From Sphingomonas immobilis (GTDB lineage: Bacteria; Pseudomonadota; Alphaproteobacteria; Sphingomonadales; Sphingomonadaceae), in the NCBI RefSeq assembly GCF_030580995.1, contig NZ_JAUQSZ010000002.1, forward strand, positions 124,001 to 188,000: DNA of 64,000 bases, in the 5' to 3' direction. The position numbers and the translations under genes were made by a program. Below the pieces are notes generated by a model that was not told the origin of the DNA, ran no database searches, and saw nothing but the letters and a program-made list of their open reading frames with translations. Positions within the stretch are counted from its first letter, which is position 1. Each line of letters starts with the position of its first letter. Positions 17,794 to 30,231 of this stretch are shown piece after piece.

Positions 17794-20372
17794 GCGACAA
17801 TATTCACGAGACGGTCAGGCACGACGATCACCTTTCGCGGGGCGGCACCGTCCAGAATGCGCTGCACGTTGGCGTTGGCAAGCGCGATCGTCTCTAGCGC
17901 CTCGCGCGCGGTGCCCTTGGCGACGGTCTGCGTGTCGCGCAGCTTGCCGTTGACCTGGATCGCGATCGTCACCTCGTCGTCGACGAGCAGCGCCGGATCG
18001 ACCTCGGGCCAGGCGGCGTCGGCGATCAGGCCTGCGTTGCCGGCGATGGCCCAAGCCTCTTCGGCGAGATGCGGCGCCATCGGCGCGACCAGCAGCATCA
18101 GCGTGCGGATCGCGGCGTTGCGCGAGGCGGACGGCGCGGCGCGTTCGAGCGCATTGACCAGTTCGTAGAGCTTGGCGACGGCCTTGTTGAAGGCCAGCCC
18201 CTCGATATCGGCGGCGATGCCGGCGATCGTCTGATGGAGCTTGCGGTCCAGCGCCTTGTCGCCGCCCTCCGCACCGGCGGTTTCGGTGAGCCCGTCGAAC
18301 AACCGCCACACGCGCTGCACGAAGCGCCACGATCCTTCGATGCCGCTCTCGCTCCATTCCAGATCGCGCTCGGGCGGCGAATCGGAAAGGACGAACCACC
18401 GCACGGCATCCGCGCCGTATTGGTCGACAATATGGGTGGGATCGACGGTATTCTTCTTCGACTTCGACATCTTCTCGATGCGGCCGACTTTAACCTCGTC
18501 ATCAGTGCCGATCAGGAAGGCCTTGCCATCTCGCCTTTCAATCTCAGTCGGGGAGAACCAAGTTTGAATAGAAGACGATTCCGTCACGATTGTCTCGGGA
18601 TCGGCCGTGCTAGGACGCTCAGTCCGAATGACCTTAGCTCGGTAGTAGGTCTCGTGCGTCACCATGCCCTGCGTGAACAGGCCGGCGAACGGTTCGGCGA
18701 TGTCGAGCATGCCGATATGTTTCAGCGCGCGCGTCCAGAAGCGGGCGTAGAGCAGGTGGAGGATCGCATGCTCCACGCCGCCGATATATTGCGCGACCGG
18801 CAGCCACTTTTCCGCCACCGCGCGGTCGAACGCTTTGTCGCTGGGCTGGCTGGCGAAGCGGATGAAATACCAGGACGAATCGACGAACGTGTCGAGCGTG
18901 TCGGTCTCGCGCCGTGCGTTGCCGGCGCAGGTCGGGCAGGGAACGTGCTTCCACGTCGGATGCCGGTCGAGCGGGTTGCCGGGCACGTCGAAGCTGACGT
19001 CCTCGGGCAATACCACGGGGAGCTGGTCGGCCGGCACCGGCACCGCGCCGCACGCGTCGCAGTGGATGATCGGGATCGGCGTGCCCCAGTAACGCTGACG
19101 GCTGACGCCCCAGTCGCGCAGGCGGAACACCGTCGATCCCTTGCCCCAGCCGCCGTCCTCGGCGCGCTGGATGACGGCGCGCTTGGCGTCCTCGATGTCC
19201 ATGCCATCGAGGAAGTGCGAATTGCAGATCGTGCCGGGCCCCGAATAGGCTTCCCCGGCCGTGAAATCCGGGTCGGTATCGTCGCCTTCGGAGACGACGC
19301 GGCGGATCGGCAGCCTGTATTTGCTCGCGAATTCGAAATCGCGCTGGTCGTGCGCGGGCACGCCGAACACCGCGCCGGTGCCATATTCCATCAGCACGAA
19401 ATTGGCGATGTAGACCGGGATTTGCCACGCTGGATCAAAGGGATGCGTCGCAGTGATGCCGGTGTCGAAGCCGAGCTTCTCCTGCGTTTCCAGCTCGGCC
19501 GCGGTCGTGCCGCCCTGCTTGCAGAGCGCGATGAAATCGGCGACCGCCGGATCGCTTTCGGCCAACTTCGCGGCGATCGGGTGATCCGCCGCCACCGCGA
19601 CGAAGCTCGCGCCGAAGATCGTGTCGGGCCGCGTCGTGAACACCTCCACGTTCCCGCCGTCGCTCAGCGACCAGCCGAACTGCAGCCCCTGGCTCTTGCC
19701 GATCCAGTTCTCCTGCATCAGCTTGACCTTGTCGGGCCAATGTTCGAGCGCATCGAGCCCGCTGAGCAGTTCGTCGGCGAAGTCGGTGATCTTCAGGAAC
19801 CACTGGCTCAGCTTGCGCCGCTCGACCAGCGCGCCCGATCGCCAGCCGCGCCCGTCGATCACCTGCTCGTTGGCGAGCACGGTCATGTCGACCGGATCCC
19901 AGTTGACCGAGGATTCCTTGCGATAGACCAGGCCGTGCCGGAACAGCTCCAGAAACAGCGCCTGCTCGTGGCCGTAGTAATCGGGCTCGCACGTCGCCAG
20001 CTCGCGCGTCCAGTCGAGCGCGAAGCCGAGCCGCTTGAGCTGTGCCTTCATCGTCGCGATGTTGTCGCGCGTCCAGCCGCCGGGATGGACGCCTTTCTCC
20101 ATCGCGGCATTTTCGGCGGGCATGCCGAAGGCGTCCCAGCCCATCGGATGCAGCACCTCGTGCCCCGTCATCCGCCGATAGCGCGCGAGCACGTCGCCCA
20201 TCGTATAATTGCGCACGTGCCCCATGTGAATCCGCCCCGAAGGATACGGAAACATTTCAAGCACATAGGTGCGCGGTTTGTCGGAATCGTCGCGCGCGGC
20301 GAAGGTGCGGCGCTCGTCCCACACCTGCTGCCATGCCGCGTCCGACTTCAGGGCGTTGAAACGCGACGCCAT
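17790..20372 (-). CDS. leuS: Leucyl-tRNA synthetase
   Basis: This 860-residue class I synthetase charges tRNA-Leu. The HIGH motif appears as [15 protein letters not shown] near residue 45, the editing domain covers about residues 220-420, and KMSKS appears as [13 protein letters not shown]. The C-terminal tRNA-binding domain ends with [12 protein letters not shown]. The stretch just before KMSKS, encoded at about 18480-18660, is unlike its surroundings in base composition (about 54% G+C by hand count) and reads [20 protein letters not shown] with many Thr/Ser residues. It lies in the leucine-specific domain region, which is variable. The gene is otherwise intact. Confidence 0.96.
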   Translation of the reverse strand: MASRFNALKSDAAWQQVWDERRTFAARDDSDKPRTYVLEMFPYPSGRIHMGHVRNYTMGDVLARYRRMTGHEVLHPMGWDAFGMPAENAAMEKGVHPGGWTRDNIATMKAQLKRLGFALDWTRELATCEPDYYGHEQALFLELFRHGLVYRKESSVNWDPVDMTVLANEQVIDGRGWRSGALVERRKLSQWFLKITDFADELLSGLDALEHWPDKVKLMQENWIGKSQGLQFGWSLSDGGNVEVFTTRPDTIFGASFVAVAADHPIAAKLAESDPAVADFIALCKQGGTTAAELETQEKLGFDTGITATHPFDPAWQIPVYIANFVLMEYGTGAVFGVPAHDQRDFEFASKYRLPIRRVVSEGDDTDPDFTAGEAYSGPGTICNSHFLDGMDIEDAKRAVIQRAEDGGWGKGSTVFRLRDWGVSRQRYWGTPIPIIHCDACGAVPVPADQLPVVLPEDVSFDVPGNPLDRHPTWKHVPCPTCAGNARRETDTLDTFVDSSWYFIRFASQPSDKAFDRAVAEKWLPVAQYIGGVEHAILHLLYARFWTRALKHIGMLDIAEPFAGLFTQGMVTHETYYRAKVIRTERPSTADPETIVTESSSIQTWFSPTEIERRDGKAFLIGTDDEVKVGRIEKMSKSKKNTVDPTHIVDQYGADAVRWFVLSDSPPERDLEWSESGIEGSWRFVQRVWRLFDGLTETAGAEGGDKALDRKLHQTIAGIAADIEGLAFNKAVAKLYELVNALERAAPSASRNAAIRTLMLLVAPMAPHLAEEAWAIAGNAGLIADAAWPEVDPALLVDDEVTIAIQVNGKLRDTQTVAKGTAREALETIALANANVQRILDGAAPRKVIVVPDRLVNIVA

Positions 20373-20382
20373 TTAAGAAACC

Positions 20383-20820
20383 TTAGTTGGTGATCGCGGC
20401 GCGGCGCAGATCGCGGGCTTGCGTCAGGATGATATCTTCCAGCTTCTGCACGGTCGCGGCCTGAACAGGGGCCGCCACCCACTGGCCGTTCTGGTTGACC
20501 TCGCGCAGCGCGGCCACGCGCAGGCCGTCGGCGCGCAGGTCCTGGTCGAGGATCGTCACCGTCACCTTCATCCGCTCGGTCGGCGCGGCCGGGTTCACGT
20601 ACCAGTCGGTAACGATCACGCCGCCGTTCGAATCGGTCTGCAGCAGCGGCATGAAGCTCAACGTCTGCAGCGCCGCGCGCCACAGATAGGAGTTCACGCC
20701 GATCGTCGTCACCTTCGACGGCGCAAGCGCGGCATCCTTGGGCCGGCCGCCCTTGTGGCCGCACGCGGCGGTCGCCATCAGCAAAGAGACCACGATCGCG
20801 GTGCGGAAGCGGCGGGACAT
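20383..20820 (-). CDS. DUF3576 family lipoprotein
   Basis: This is a 145-residue exported protein of the alphaproteobacterial DUF3576 family. I choose the ATG at 20820 (MSRRFRTAIVVSLLMATAACG) because AGGA lies seven bases upstream and the hydrophobic segment ends in a lipobox-like ATAAC. In-frame ATGs at 20844 and 20877 are possible alternatives. The mature part has VNSYLWRAALQTLSFMPLLQ and a VIVTDWYVNPAAPTERMKV strand pattern. It ends just ten bases from leuS, so the two are probably co-transcribed. The family has no established role; a cell-envelope function is an inference. Confidence 0.8.
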   Translation of the reverse strand: MSRRFRTAIVVSLLMATAACGHKGGRPKDAALAPSKVTTIGVNSYLWRAALQTLSFMPLLQTDSNGGVIVTDWYVNPAAPTERMKVTVTILDQDLRADGLRVAALREVNQNGQWVAAPVQAATVQKLEDIILTQARDLRRAAITN

Positions 20821-21053
20821 GGGCAATTTCCTGGACGATTTCATGGGAACGACTTCCGCTTCTATAGAATGTCTCAAGCCCGCCGCAAGCCGCGGTACAA
20901 TAGGCCTGAGCCGAGGCGCTGTGTCCCGAACACCACATGGCCGATAAAATGAGTCAAGATAGTGGCACGGCCGGATCGAATCGTGATACTCGGCCTTTCA
21001 AAGCATAAGAGCGCGACATATCTGCGCGTTAGAGTCGGGATACGGGGACGATT

Positions 21054-21767
21054 GTGATTGCGATGCGGTGGCTTGGCGGAATTGGTTTGGGGGCGCTCGT
21101 CGCCGCCGGCCTCGCCGTGGCTCCCGCGATCGGCGCTGCCGACGATTCGGTGAAGCACGTCGTGCGTCAGCCGATCTCGATGCTGCGCGGCCCCGGATCG
21201 TTCACCCCCGCGTCCGCCGATCCGCGCCTCGCCGCGATCTTCGCGCGCGGCGGCTTCGATCCGTCCAGCTTCCGCTTCACCCCGTCGGAACCGCGCCGCG
21301 GCAGCCGCGCCGTGTCGGTCGCCGTTCAGGCGCGCACCGTGCGCAACACCGTGATGGCGGATCGCTCGGTCACGCCGTCGACCGTCGCGCTCGCGCCGAT
21401 CTCGTACAATCTCGGCGTGGCCGTCGGCTGGCGCCGCTTCGCTTTGTCGGGCGACGTCAGCAAGGTCGATCTCGCCGGCATGCCGGGCAGCCGCGAAGCC
21501 GCCGATGTCGCCGTCAGCTACGCCGGCAAGCGCTTCACCGGCCAGGTCAGGGCCGGTGCCGACCGCCCCGTCGCGGGCGGACCGCGCCTGATCGAGGAGG
21601 CACCTGCCTATTCGGTCGATGTCGGCGGATCGTACCGCCTGACGCGCAACCTCGATCTCTCCGCGGGCGTGCGCTACAAGGCCGAGCGTAGCGATCGTCT
21701 CGCCGAACTCGACGCCAGCCGCCGCGACAGCCAGGCGGTGTACGTGGGCACCGCGTTTCGTTTTTGA
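21054..21767 (+). CDS. Exported beta-rich protein, probably outer membrane
   Basis: This 237-residue protein has a clear signal peptide (GGIGLGALVAAGLAVAPAIGA) and a C-terminal half of alternating strands: VDVGGSYRLTRNLDLSAGVRY ending TAFRF. A terminal Phe is typical of outer-membrane beta-barrels, but about 150 mature residues suit only a small barrel. I use the GTG at 21054 because GGGGA lies five bases before it; an ATG three codons on is possible. I do not recognise a named family. It stands alone, convergent with the ThiE-like gene. Confidence 0.65.
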   Translation: MIAMRWLGGIGLGALVAAGLAVAPAIGAADDSVKHVVRQPISMLRGPGSFTPASADPRLAAIFARGGFDPSSFRFTPSEPRRGSRAVSVAVQARTVRNTVMADRSVTPSTVALAPISYNLGVAVGWRRFALSGDVSKVDLAGMPGSREAADVAVSYAGKRFTGQVRAGADRPVAGGPRLIEEAPAYSVDVGGSYRLTRNLDLSAGVRYKAERSDRLAELDASRRDSQAVYVGTAFRF

Positions 21768-21779
21768 GTTGGGCCGCTT

Positions 21780-22301
21780 TTAACGCAGCCAGGCGTCGAT
21801 CGCCGCCCAGCCGTCGAAACCCAGGCCCCGCAAACGCCTGAACCTGCGCGCATCCATGCCGCCCAGCGCAATCCGTGCCATGCCCAGCCCCCGCCCGATC
21901 GCCGCCGCCCGGAGCGGACCCAGTGCCCGCGCCCCCGCATGCGATCGCGTGGCGAACACCGGCGAAACGAAGATCATTTGAGCCCCCGCCCGTTTCGCAT
22001 TCATTGCCTCCCGCGAATCGTGCGCGGGGGCTGTGCGCAAACCCCGCCCGCGCGTCCCGTGAACGCCGTCCTCCTGCCGGCCCAGCCGCGCGTCGCCCGC
22101 GCGTACCAAGACGAGCCCGCGCCGCCGCGCGATCCGTGCCAGCCGCGCGAACATCGCCCGCCGCGTCGCAAGGTCGGTGGCGTAGTGGCGAAAGACGACG
22201 CCCGATCCGCGTGGCAGCCGCCTCACCGCATCCCACAGCCCATCGCCCATCCGCTCGTCGGTCATCAGCCAGCGGGTCGGGATGGGGTGGCGGGCGCGCA
22301 T
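21780..22301 (-). CDS. Thiamine phosphate synthase/TenI-like protein
   Basis: This is a 173-residue TIM-barrel protein of the ThiE/TenI group. Recognisable parts are the GSGVVFRHY strand, RRGLVLVRAGDARLG, AQMIFVSPVFATRSHAGARALGP (the phosphate-loop-like segment) and MARIALGGMDARRFRRL. It is shorter than typical ThiE and several pyrophosphate-binding residues are not evident, so a TenI-like or altered function is possible. It has no thiamine-gene neighbours. The start could also be the ATG at 22265 (MTDERMG). It diverges from the YggS-type gene, with very little space for promoters. Confidence 0.7.
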   Translation of the reverse strand: MRARHPIPTRWLMTDERMGDGLWDAVRRLPRGSGVVFRHYATDLATRRAMFARLARIARRRGLVLVRAGDARLGRQEDGVHGTRGRGLRTAPAHDSREAMNAKRAGAQMIFVSPVFATRSHAGARALGPLRAAAIGRGLGMARIALGGMDARRFRRLRGLGFDGWAAIDAWLR

Positions 22302-22323
22302 CCCTGACCGTATAGCGCCCGCG

Positions 22324-22997
22324 ATGCCTTCCGACGATCCTGCTCAATCGCTCGCCGCCGTGCGCGACGCCATCACCCGCGCGGCCAAGCTCGCCGGGCG
22401 CAAGGACACCGCGACGTTGATCGCGATCTCCAAGACCAAGTCCGCAGACGAAATCGCGCCGCTGCTCGATATCGGCCAGCGCGTGTTCGGCGAGAACCGG
22501 GTGCAGGAGGCCGAGGCGAAATGGCCCGCCCTGCGCGCGCGCTATCCCGACATCCAACTCCACCTCGTCGGCCAGCTTCAATCGAGGAAGGCCGAGGATG
22601 CGGTCGCGCTGTTCGACGCGATCCATTCGGTCGATCGCCCGTCGCTGGTCGCCGCGCTCGCCAAGGCGATGGAAAAGCTCGGCAAACGCCCCGCCTGCTT
22701 CCTCCAGGTCAATATCGGCGACGAGCCGCAGAAGGGCGGCTGCGCGGTCGCCGATCTGCCCGCTTTGCTCGCCGAAGCGCAGGGTGCGGGGCTTCCCGTC
22801 GCCGGACTGATGGCGGTGCCCCCCGCCGATGTCGAGGCCGCACCCTATTTCGCGCTGCTCGCCAAACTGGCGCGCGACCACGGCGTCGCAGGGCTGAGCA
22901 TGGGCATGTCCGCCGACTATGAAACCGCCGTCACGCTCGGTGCGACGCATGTCCGCGTCGGCAGCGCCCTGTTCGGACCAAGGCTCGGGGCGCGGGC

Positions 22998-23001
<4 letters not shown>
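22324..23001 (+). CDS. YggS family pyridoxal-phosphate-binding protein
   Basis: This is a 225-residue PLP homeostasis protein (YggS/PLPBP family, alanine-racemase fold but single domain). The PLP lysine lies in TLIAISKTKSADEI. The family signatures FGENRVQEAEAKWP, LHLVGQLQSRKAE, FLQVNIGDEPQKGG and GLSMGMSADYETAVTLGATHVRVGSALFG are all present. The start is the ATG at 22324, since the in-frame upstream codons overlap the divergent gene. It overlaps the HAD phosphatase by four bases. Confidence 0.93.
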
Positions 23002-26251
<3,250 letters not shown>

Positions 26252-26311
26252 CGTCATGATATCGTCGCGCCGCGAAAGTAGCGTGACGCAACTTTAACGG
26301 GAGACGGATCG

Positions 26312-27052
26312 ATGCGCTTTGGTGTGACTCTGGCGGCGATCGCCGCGCTTTCGGCTCCCGTTGCGTCGCCCGCGAAGGACAGCGCTTCGCCCGTGATCGC
26401 CAAGGCGCTGGCCGATCCCGCGCGCGCCGATGCGCAGGCCGACGATGCGCGGCGGCAGGCTGCCGCGCTCGTCGCCTTCTCGGGCCTCAAGCCCGGCCAG
26501 AGCGTCGTCGATTTCTTTCCGGGCGGCGGATACTGGACACGGATCTTCACCGGCGTCGTCGGGCCCAAGGGTCATGTCTACGCGATCTTCCCGGCGGCGG
26601 CGGCGCAATATGCCACCAAGTCGCTGCCCGCGCTGCAGGCGCGCGGTCTCGCCAACGTGGCCGCCTCGGTCGATCCCGCGATCATCACCGTGCCGGCGCC
26701 CGTCGATCTCGTCTGGACGGTCGAGAATTACCACGACATCCCCAACAAGGGTGCCGGCGAGGCGGCGATCACGGCTGTCAACGCGGCGGCTTTCGCAGCA
26801 CTCAAGCCCGGCGGCCTCTACGTCGTGGTCGATCACGCCGCCCCGGCGGGCAGCGGCCTCGCCGACACCGAGACGACACACCGCATCGATCCCGCCATCG
26901 TCAAGAAGCAGGTGCTCGCCGCCGGTTTCCAGTGGGTCGGCGAGTCGAAAGCGCTCGCCAATCCGGCCGACGATCACACGCTGAAGGTGTTCGACCCGGC
27001 GATCCGCGGCCACACCGATCAGTTCATCTACAAGTTCCGCAAGCCGAAGTGA
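26312..27052 (+). CDS. Exported SAM-methyltransferase-like protein
   Basis: This is a 246-residue protein with a signal peptide (MRFGVTLAAIAALSAPVASPA) followed by a Rossmann-type methyltransferase domain: LKPGQSVVDFFPGGGYWTRIF corresponds to the SAM loop, then VYAIFPAAAAQYA, LVWTVENYHDIPN and LKPGGLYVVVDHAAPAGSG. Export of a SAM-dependent fold is odd, since SAM is not expected in the periplasm; related predicted-methyltransferase proteins with signal peptides are nevertheless widespread. It stands alone behind gyrB and is followed by an intergenic palindromic repeat. Confidence 0.8.
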   Translation: MRFGVTLAAIAALSAPVASPAKDSASPVIAKALADPARADAQADDARRQAAALVAFSGLKPGQSVVDFFPGGGYWTRIFTGVVGPKGHVYAIFPAAAAQYATKSLPALQARGLANVAASVDPAIITVPAPVDLVWTVENYHDIPNKGAGEAAITAVNAAAFAALKPGGLYVVVDHAAPAGSGLADTETTHRIDPAIVKKQVLAAGFQWVGESKALANPADDHTLKVFDPAIRGHTDQFIYKFRKPK

Positions 27053-27059
27053 CGGCCGT

Positions 27060-27137
27060 CACCCCAGCGAAAGCTGGGGTCTCGCCGTAACGAAGCGCGC
27101 CCTCGCGGCACGAGATCCCAGCTTTCGCCGGGATGAC
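27060..27137. repeat. REP-like intergenic repeat, copy 1
   Basis: CCCCAGCGAAAGCTGGGG (27062-27079) and a second palindrome CCCAGCTTTCGCCGGG lie about 40 bases apart in opposite orientation, so the second half is roughly the reverse complement of the first. A near-identical unit is at 53901-53980. The pair sits between convergent genes and could act as a bidirectional transcription or mRNA-end element. Confidence 0.8.
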
Positions 27138-27143
27138 GACGTG

Positions 27144-28187
27144 TCAGCTCAGCGCCGCCCGCAAGGTCGCGCGGACGCCGGTGCCCGACACGTCGTATTC
27201 CACCACGCTGCGCAGGCTCTGCGCCATCGCGCGGACGAGCTTGGTGCCCACGCCCGTGCCGCGCGCGGGCGCGGCCGGGTCCATGCCGATGCCGTCATCC
27301 TCGACCGCAAGGCGGAAATGCCCCTCGCCGTCCTGCGACAGCGCGATCCGCACTTCGCCGGGCGCCAGCGGATAAGCATATTTGCAAGCGTTGCTGACCA
27401 GTTCCGTCACGATCACGCCGAGCGACACGGCGCGATCGGTTGCCAGCCGGATCGGGTCCGCCGCCAGCGAGAGCGTGCGCGGCTCGGCCTCGCTCGACCA
27501 GGTTTCGCCCAGTTCCTCGACCAGCGCGCCGAGATATTCGCGCATGTCGACCTGCTCGACGTCGTTGCTGGTGTAGAGCCGCCGGTGGACCTGCGCGATC
27601 GCCGCGATCCGGCGCTGCGTATCCTCCAGCGCGTCGCGCGCCGTCCCGTCGCTCAGCGCGTTCGATTGCAGTCGCACCATCGCCGACACGATCTGCAGGC
27701 TGTTGGCAACGCGGTGATTGACCTCGCTCAGCAACGCCTCCAGCCGCGCGTTGGTCGTGCGCAGCTCCTGTTCGGCGGCCAGCTTGCCGCGCTCCAGCGC
27801 CGCACGCTTCAGTACCTGGCCGAAAGCGGTGCCGAGCAGATCGAAGAAGTCGGCACCGACCGACTTGACGACATAGTCCGCTGCGCCGGCCTTCAGCGCG
27901 GCGACTGCGATGCGGCCCTCTTCCGACCCCGTCACATAGACGATCGGCGGCTGGTTGGGCAGCGTGCGCAACTGAGCGAGCGTCTCCAGCCCGTCCATGC
28001 CGGGCATGTAGTGATCGACCGCGATCAGATCGAAAGCCTGGTCGCGCGCCAGTGCCACGCCCTCGGCGCCGCCCTCCGCCACCGTCACGACATACCCTTG
28101 CCGCGCGAGCGAACGCGACGCCAGCCGCCGGAGGCCGGCATCGTCGTCGATGTACAGGACGTTGGCGGGGCGCGTTTCTCCGGGCAT
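27144..28187 (-). CDS. Response regulator-histidine kinase hybrid (receiver + HisKA_2)
   Basis: This 347-residue cytoplasmic protein has an N-terminal receiver at about 10-120 (VLYIDDDAGLRRLA; Asp in LIAVDHYMPGMDG; Lys in DYVVKSVGA). A HisKA_2-type kinase follows: the phospho-acceptor His is in LLSEVNHRVANSLQIV, and the ATPase domain shows ELVSNACKYAYP, VEDDGIGMDP and GTGVGTKLV. There is no membrane segment, so it must receive its signal through the receiver. The ATG at 28187 overlaps the stop of the upstream response regulator by one base. It is the last gene of an overlapping kinase-regulator-hybrid trio, presumably a phosphorelay. Confidence 0.9.
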   Translation of the reverse strand: MPGETRPANVLYIDDDAGLRRLASRSLARQGYVVTVAEGGAEGVALARDQAFDLIAVDHYMPGMDGLETLAQLRTLPNQPPIVYVTGSEEGRIAVAALKAGAADYVVKSVGADFFDLLGTAFGQVLKRAALERGKLAAEQELRTTNARLEALLSEVNHRVANSLQIVSAMVRLQSNALSDGTARDALEDTQRRIAAIAQVHRRLYTSNDVEQVDMREYLGALVEELGETWSSEAEPRTLSLAADPIRLATDRAVSLGVIVTELVSNACKYAYPLAPGEVRIALSQDGEGHFRLAVEDDGIGMDPAAPARGTGVGTKLVRAMAQSLRSVVEYDVSGTGVRATLRAALS

Positions 28188-28630
28188 CAGTCGGATTCGA
28201 TATCCGGCACCTGGATCACCGACAGGAACAGCCCGAGCTGGCGGATCGCCTGCGCGAAGCTCTCGTAGTTGACCGGCTTGGTGATGTAGACGTTGCAGCC
28301 GAGATCGTAGCAGCGCTGGATCTCGACCTTGTCGTCGGTGGTCGTCAGCACGACGACCGGCGTGCGCTTCAGCGCGCCCTCGGCCTTGATCTTGGCGAGG
28401 ATGTCGGTGCCGCTCATGTCGGGCAGGTTGAGATCGAGCAGCACCAGCGCGGGGCCGTTCAGCGCGGGCCCGTCCTTGTGGTTGAACAGATAGTCGAGCG
28501 CGGTCGTGCCGTCGGTGAAGTGCATGATATCGTTGAGAATGCCCGCGCGGCGGATATTCTTTTCGATGAGGCGCGCATGGCCCTCGTCGTCCTCGATCAT
28601 GACGATGCTGACGGAGCGATGGTCGTTCAT
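28187..28630 (-). CDS. Single-domain response regulator, Rcp1-like
   Basis: This 147-residue stand-alone receiver has acidic pocket residues in IVMIEDDEGHARLIEKN, the phospho-acceptor Asp in LVLLDLNLPDMSG, Thr in VVVLTTTDD and Lys in VYITKPVNYESFAQAI. The long insertion after the first helix (DYLFNHKDGPALNGP) is typical of the Rcp1 subfamily paired with phytochrome-like kinases. It overlaps the upstream kinase by four bases and the downstream hybrid by one, so it probably shuttles phosphate between them. Confidence 0.92.
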   Translation of the reverse strand: MNDHRSVSIVMIEDDEGHARLIEKNIRRAGILNDIMHFTDGTTALDYLFNHKDGPALNGPALVLLDLNLPDMSGTDILAKIKAEGALKRTPVVVLTTTDDKVEIQRCYDLGCNVYITKPVNYESFAQAIRQLGLFLSVIQVPDIESD

Positions 28631-30165
28631 GGCTTTTCGTTCTCTTTGTTGGCCGGCTGGCCGGATTGCGGATCGACGTAGGTAAGGGGCAGGGTGATAC
28701 GAAAGGTGGAGCCCGTGCCGAGTTCGGATTCCACATCGATAGTCCCGCCGAGGCGATAGGCCAAGGCGCGGACATGCGCGAGCCCGATGCCTTCGCCCGG
28801 CTGGTCCTGCTGGCCAGAGCGGCGGAACAGGTCGAAGATGCGGGTATGGTCGCTCGGCGCGATGCCGCGCCCATTGTCCTCTATGTCGAAGATGGCGCGC
28901 GATCCCTCGACATGGCCGCGCAGCACGATGCGGCCGGGCCGGTCCGGGCTCAGATATTTGATCGCATTCTCGATGACGTTCGACAGGATCTGCTCCACTG
29001 CCAGCCGGTCGTTGACGATGGCGGGCACCGGATCCTCGACGATCATCTCGGCACCGCGTTCGTCGAGCAGATGCTGCACCGACGCCCGGATCGTCCGCCC
29101 CATCGCGGCGATATCGAGCCGGTCGGGCATGATCGTGCGGCGGCCCTCGCGCGACAGCTTGAGGATGGCGTTGATCAGCCGGTCCATCTTCTGCGTCGAG
29201 GTGCGGATGAAGCCGATCGCCTCGGGCAGATCCTCGCGCGCGGCGAGCCGGTCGTCCTCGGTGGCGACGCCCGGTGCCGCCGCATCGACCCGGTCGATCA
29301 GGTCGCGGATCGTCGCGGTCGCCGATTCGAGCTCGGCGGTGAAGCCCATGACGTTGACCAGCGGCGAGCGCAGATCGTGGCTGACGATATAGGCGAAGCG
29401 CTGCACCTCCTCGTTGGCGCGGGTCAGCTCGGCGGTGCGCTCGGCGACCTGCTCCTCCAGCGAGTCGGCGAAGTCGCGCAAGCGCTCCTGCGATGCATTG
29501 AGGTCGCGGGTATATTGCAGCACCGTCGCAAGGCTGAAGGTCGCGACGACCAGCAACAGCAGCGCAGCCACAGACAGCGTCACATAGAACGCATTGATCC
29601 CGGCGCGCTGCTCGCCGTTGCGGATCGTCAGCAGGCGGGATTCCTCCGCGCTCATCCGCGACAGGATCTCGCGGATGCGAAACATGCGGCGGGCATTCTT
29701 TTCCGCCGTGAAGGTGGCGATCGCGGCGTCGCGGCGGCCCGCGTCGGTGTCGGCGATGGTTCGCTCGCGCTGCTCGATCAGGTCGCTTACCAACATGCGC
29801 AGGTTGCCGATGTTGCGGACCTGATTGGGATTGTCGGCGGTAAGGTCGTTGATCCGGTCGATCTCGCGGGGCGTGACGCGCGCGGCGATGACGTAATTGT
29901 CGCGGTACGCCTTGTCGCCGGTCAGCAAATAGCCCCGTCGCGCCGTTTCGCCCTGTTCCACCAAAGTGCGCGCACGATCGATCGCCAGCTTCACGACATA
30001 GGTGTGGTTGACCATCTCGGTATGGCGTTCGGTGCGCACCACCGTCAGCACCGCCGCGACGCCCGCCGCCAGCAACGCGAGGAAGCCGACGACCATGCAG
30101 ACGATCAGAAAGCGTCCGATCGCGTGCCGCGTACCGCCGAAGCGTCTCAGGACAGTCTCGAACAT
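28627..30165 (-). CDS. CHASE3 sensor histidine kinase
   Basis: This is a 512-residue membrane sensor kinase. A first transmembrane segment at about 17-40 is followed by a periplasmic helical CHASE3 domain (MVNHTYVVKLAIDRARTLVEQGETARRGYLLTG), a second membrane segment near 195-215 and a coiled coil (LEEQVAERTAELTRANEEVQ). The HisKA H box is YIVSHDLRSPLVNVMGF, and the HATPase boxes are NVIENAIKYLSP, DNGRGIAPSD and GEGIGLAHVRAL. I start at the ATG at 30165 (GGGAG upstream), not an in-frame ATG 15 codons earlier. No PAS, GAF or haem domain is visible, so the signal is unknown. Confidence 0.92.
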   Translation of the reverse strand: MFETVLRRFGGTRHAIGRFLIVCMVVGFLALLAAGVAAVLTVVRTERHTEMVNHTYVVKLAIDRARTLVEQGETARRGYLLTGDKAYRDNYVIAARVTPREIDRINDLTADNPNQVRNIGNLRMLVSDLIEQRERTIADTDAGRRDAAIATFTAEKNARRMFRIREILSRMSAEESRLLTIRNGEQRAGINAFYVTLSVAALLLLVVATFSLATVLQYTRDLNASQERLRDFADSLEEQVAERTAELTRANEEVQRFAYIVSHDLRSPLVNVMGFTAELESATATIRDLIDRVDAAAPGVATEDDRLAAREDLPEAIGFIRTSTQKMDRLINAILKLSREGRRTIMPDRLDIAAMGRTIRASVQHLLDERGAEMIVEDPVPAIVNDRLAVEQILSNVIENAIKYLSPDRPGRIVLRGHVEGSRAIFDIEDNGRGIAPSDHTRIFDLFRRSGQQDQPGEGIGLAHVRALAYRLGGTIDVESELGTGSTFRITLPLTYVDPQSGQPANKENEKP

Positions 30166-30231
30166 TACCCACTCCCGTAATGTTACGGAGCCGAAAACGC
30201 CAGCCGACAACGCTTTACCTGAATCAATTCG

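Noticed and set aside
20960-20990. Sigma-54 promoter (TGGCAC...TTGC) upstream of the gene at 21054
   Set aside because: TGGCAC is present, but no GC/TTGC element follows at the required spacing.
22265-22301. A full-length canonical thiamine phosphate synthase
   Set aside because: The protein is short and several substrate-binding residues are not evident, so it is recorded only as ThiE/TenI-like.
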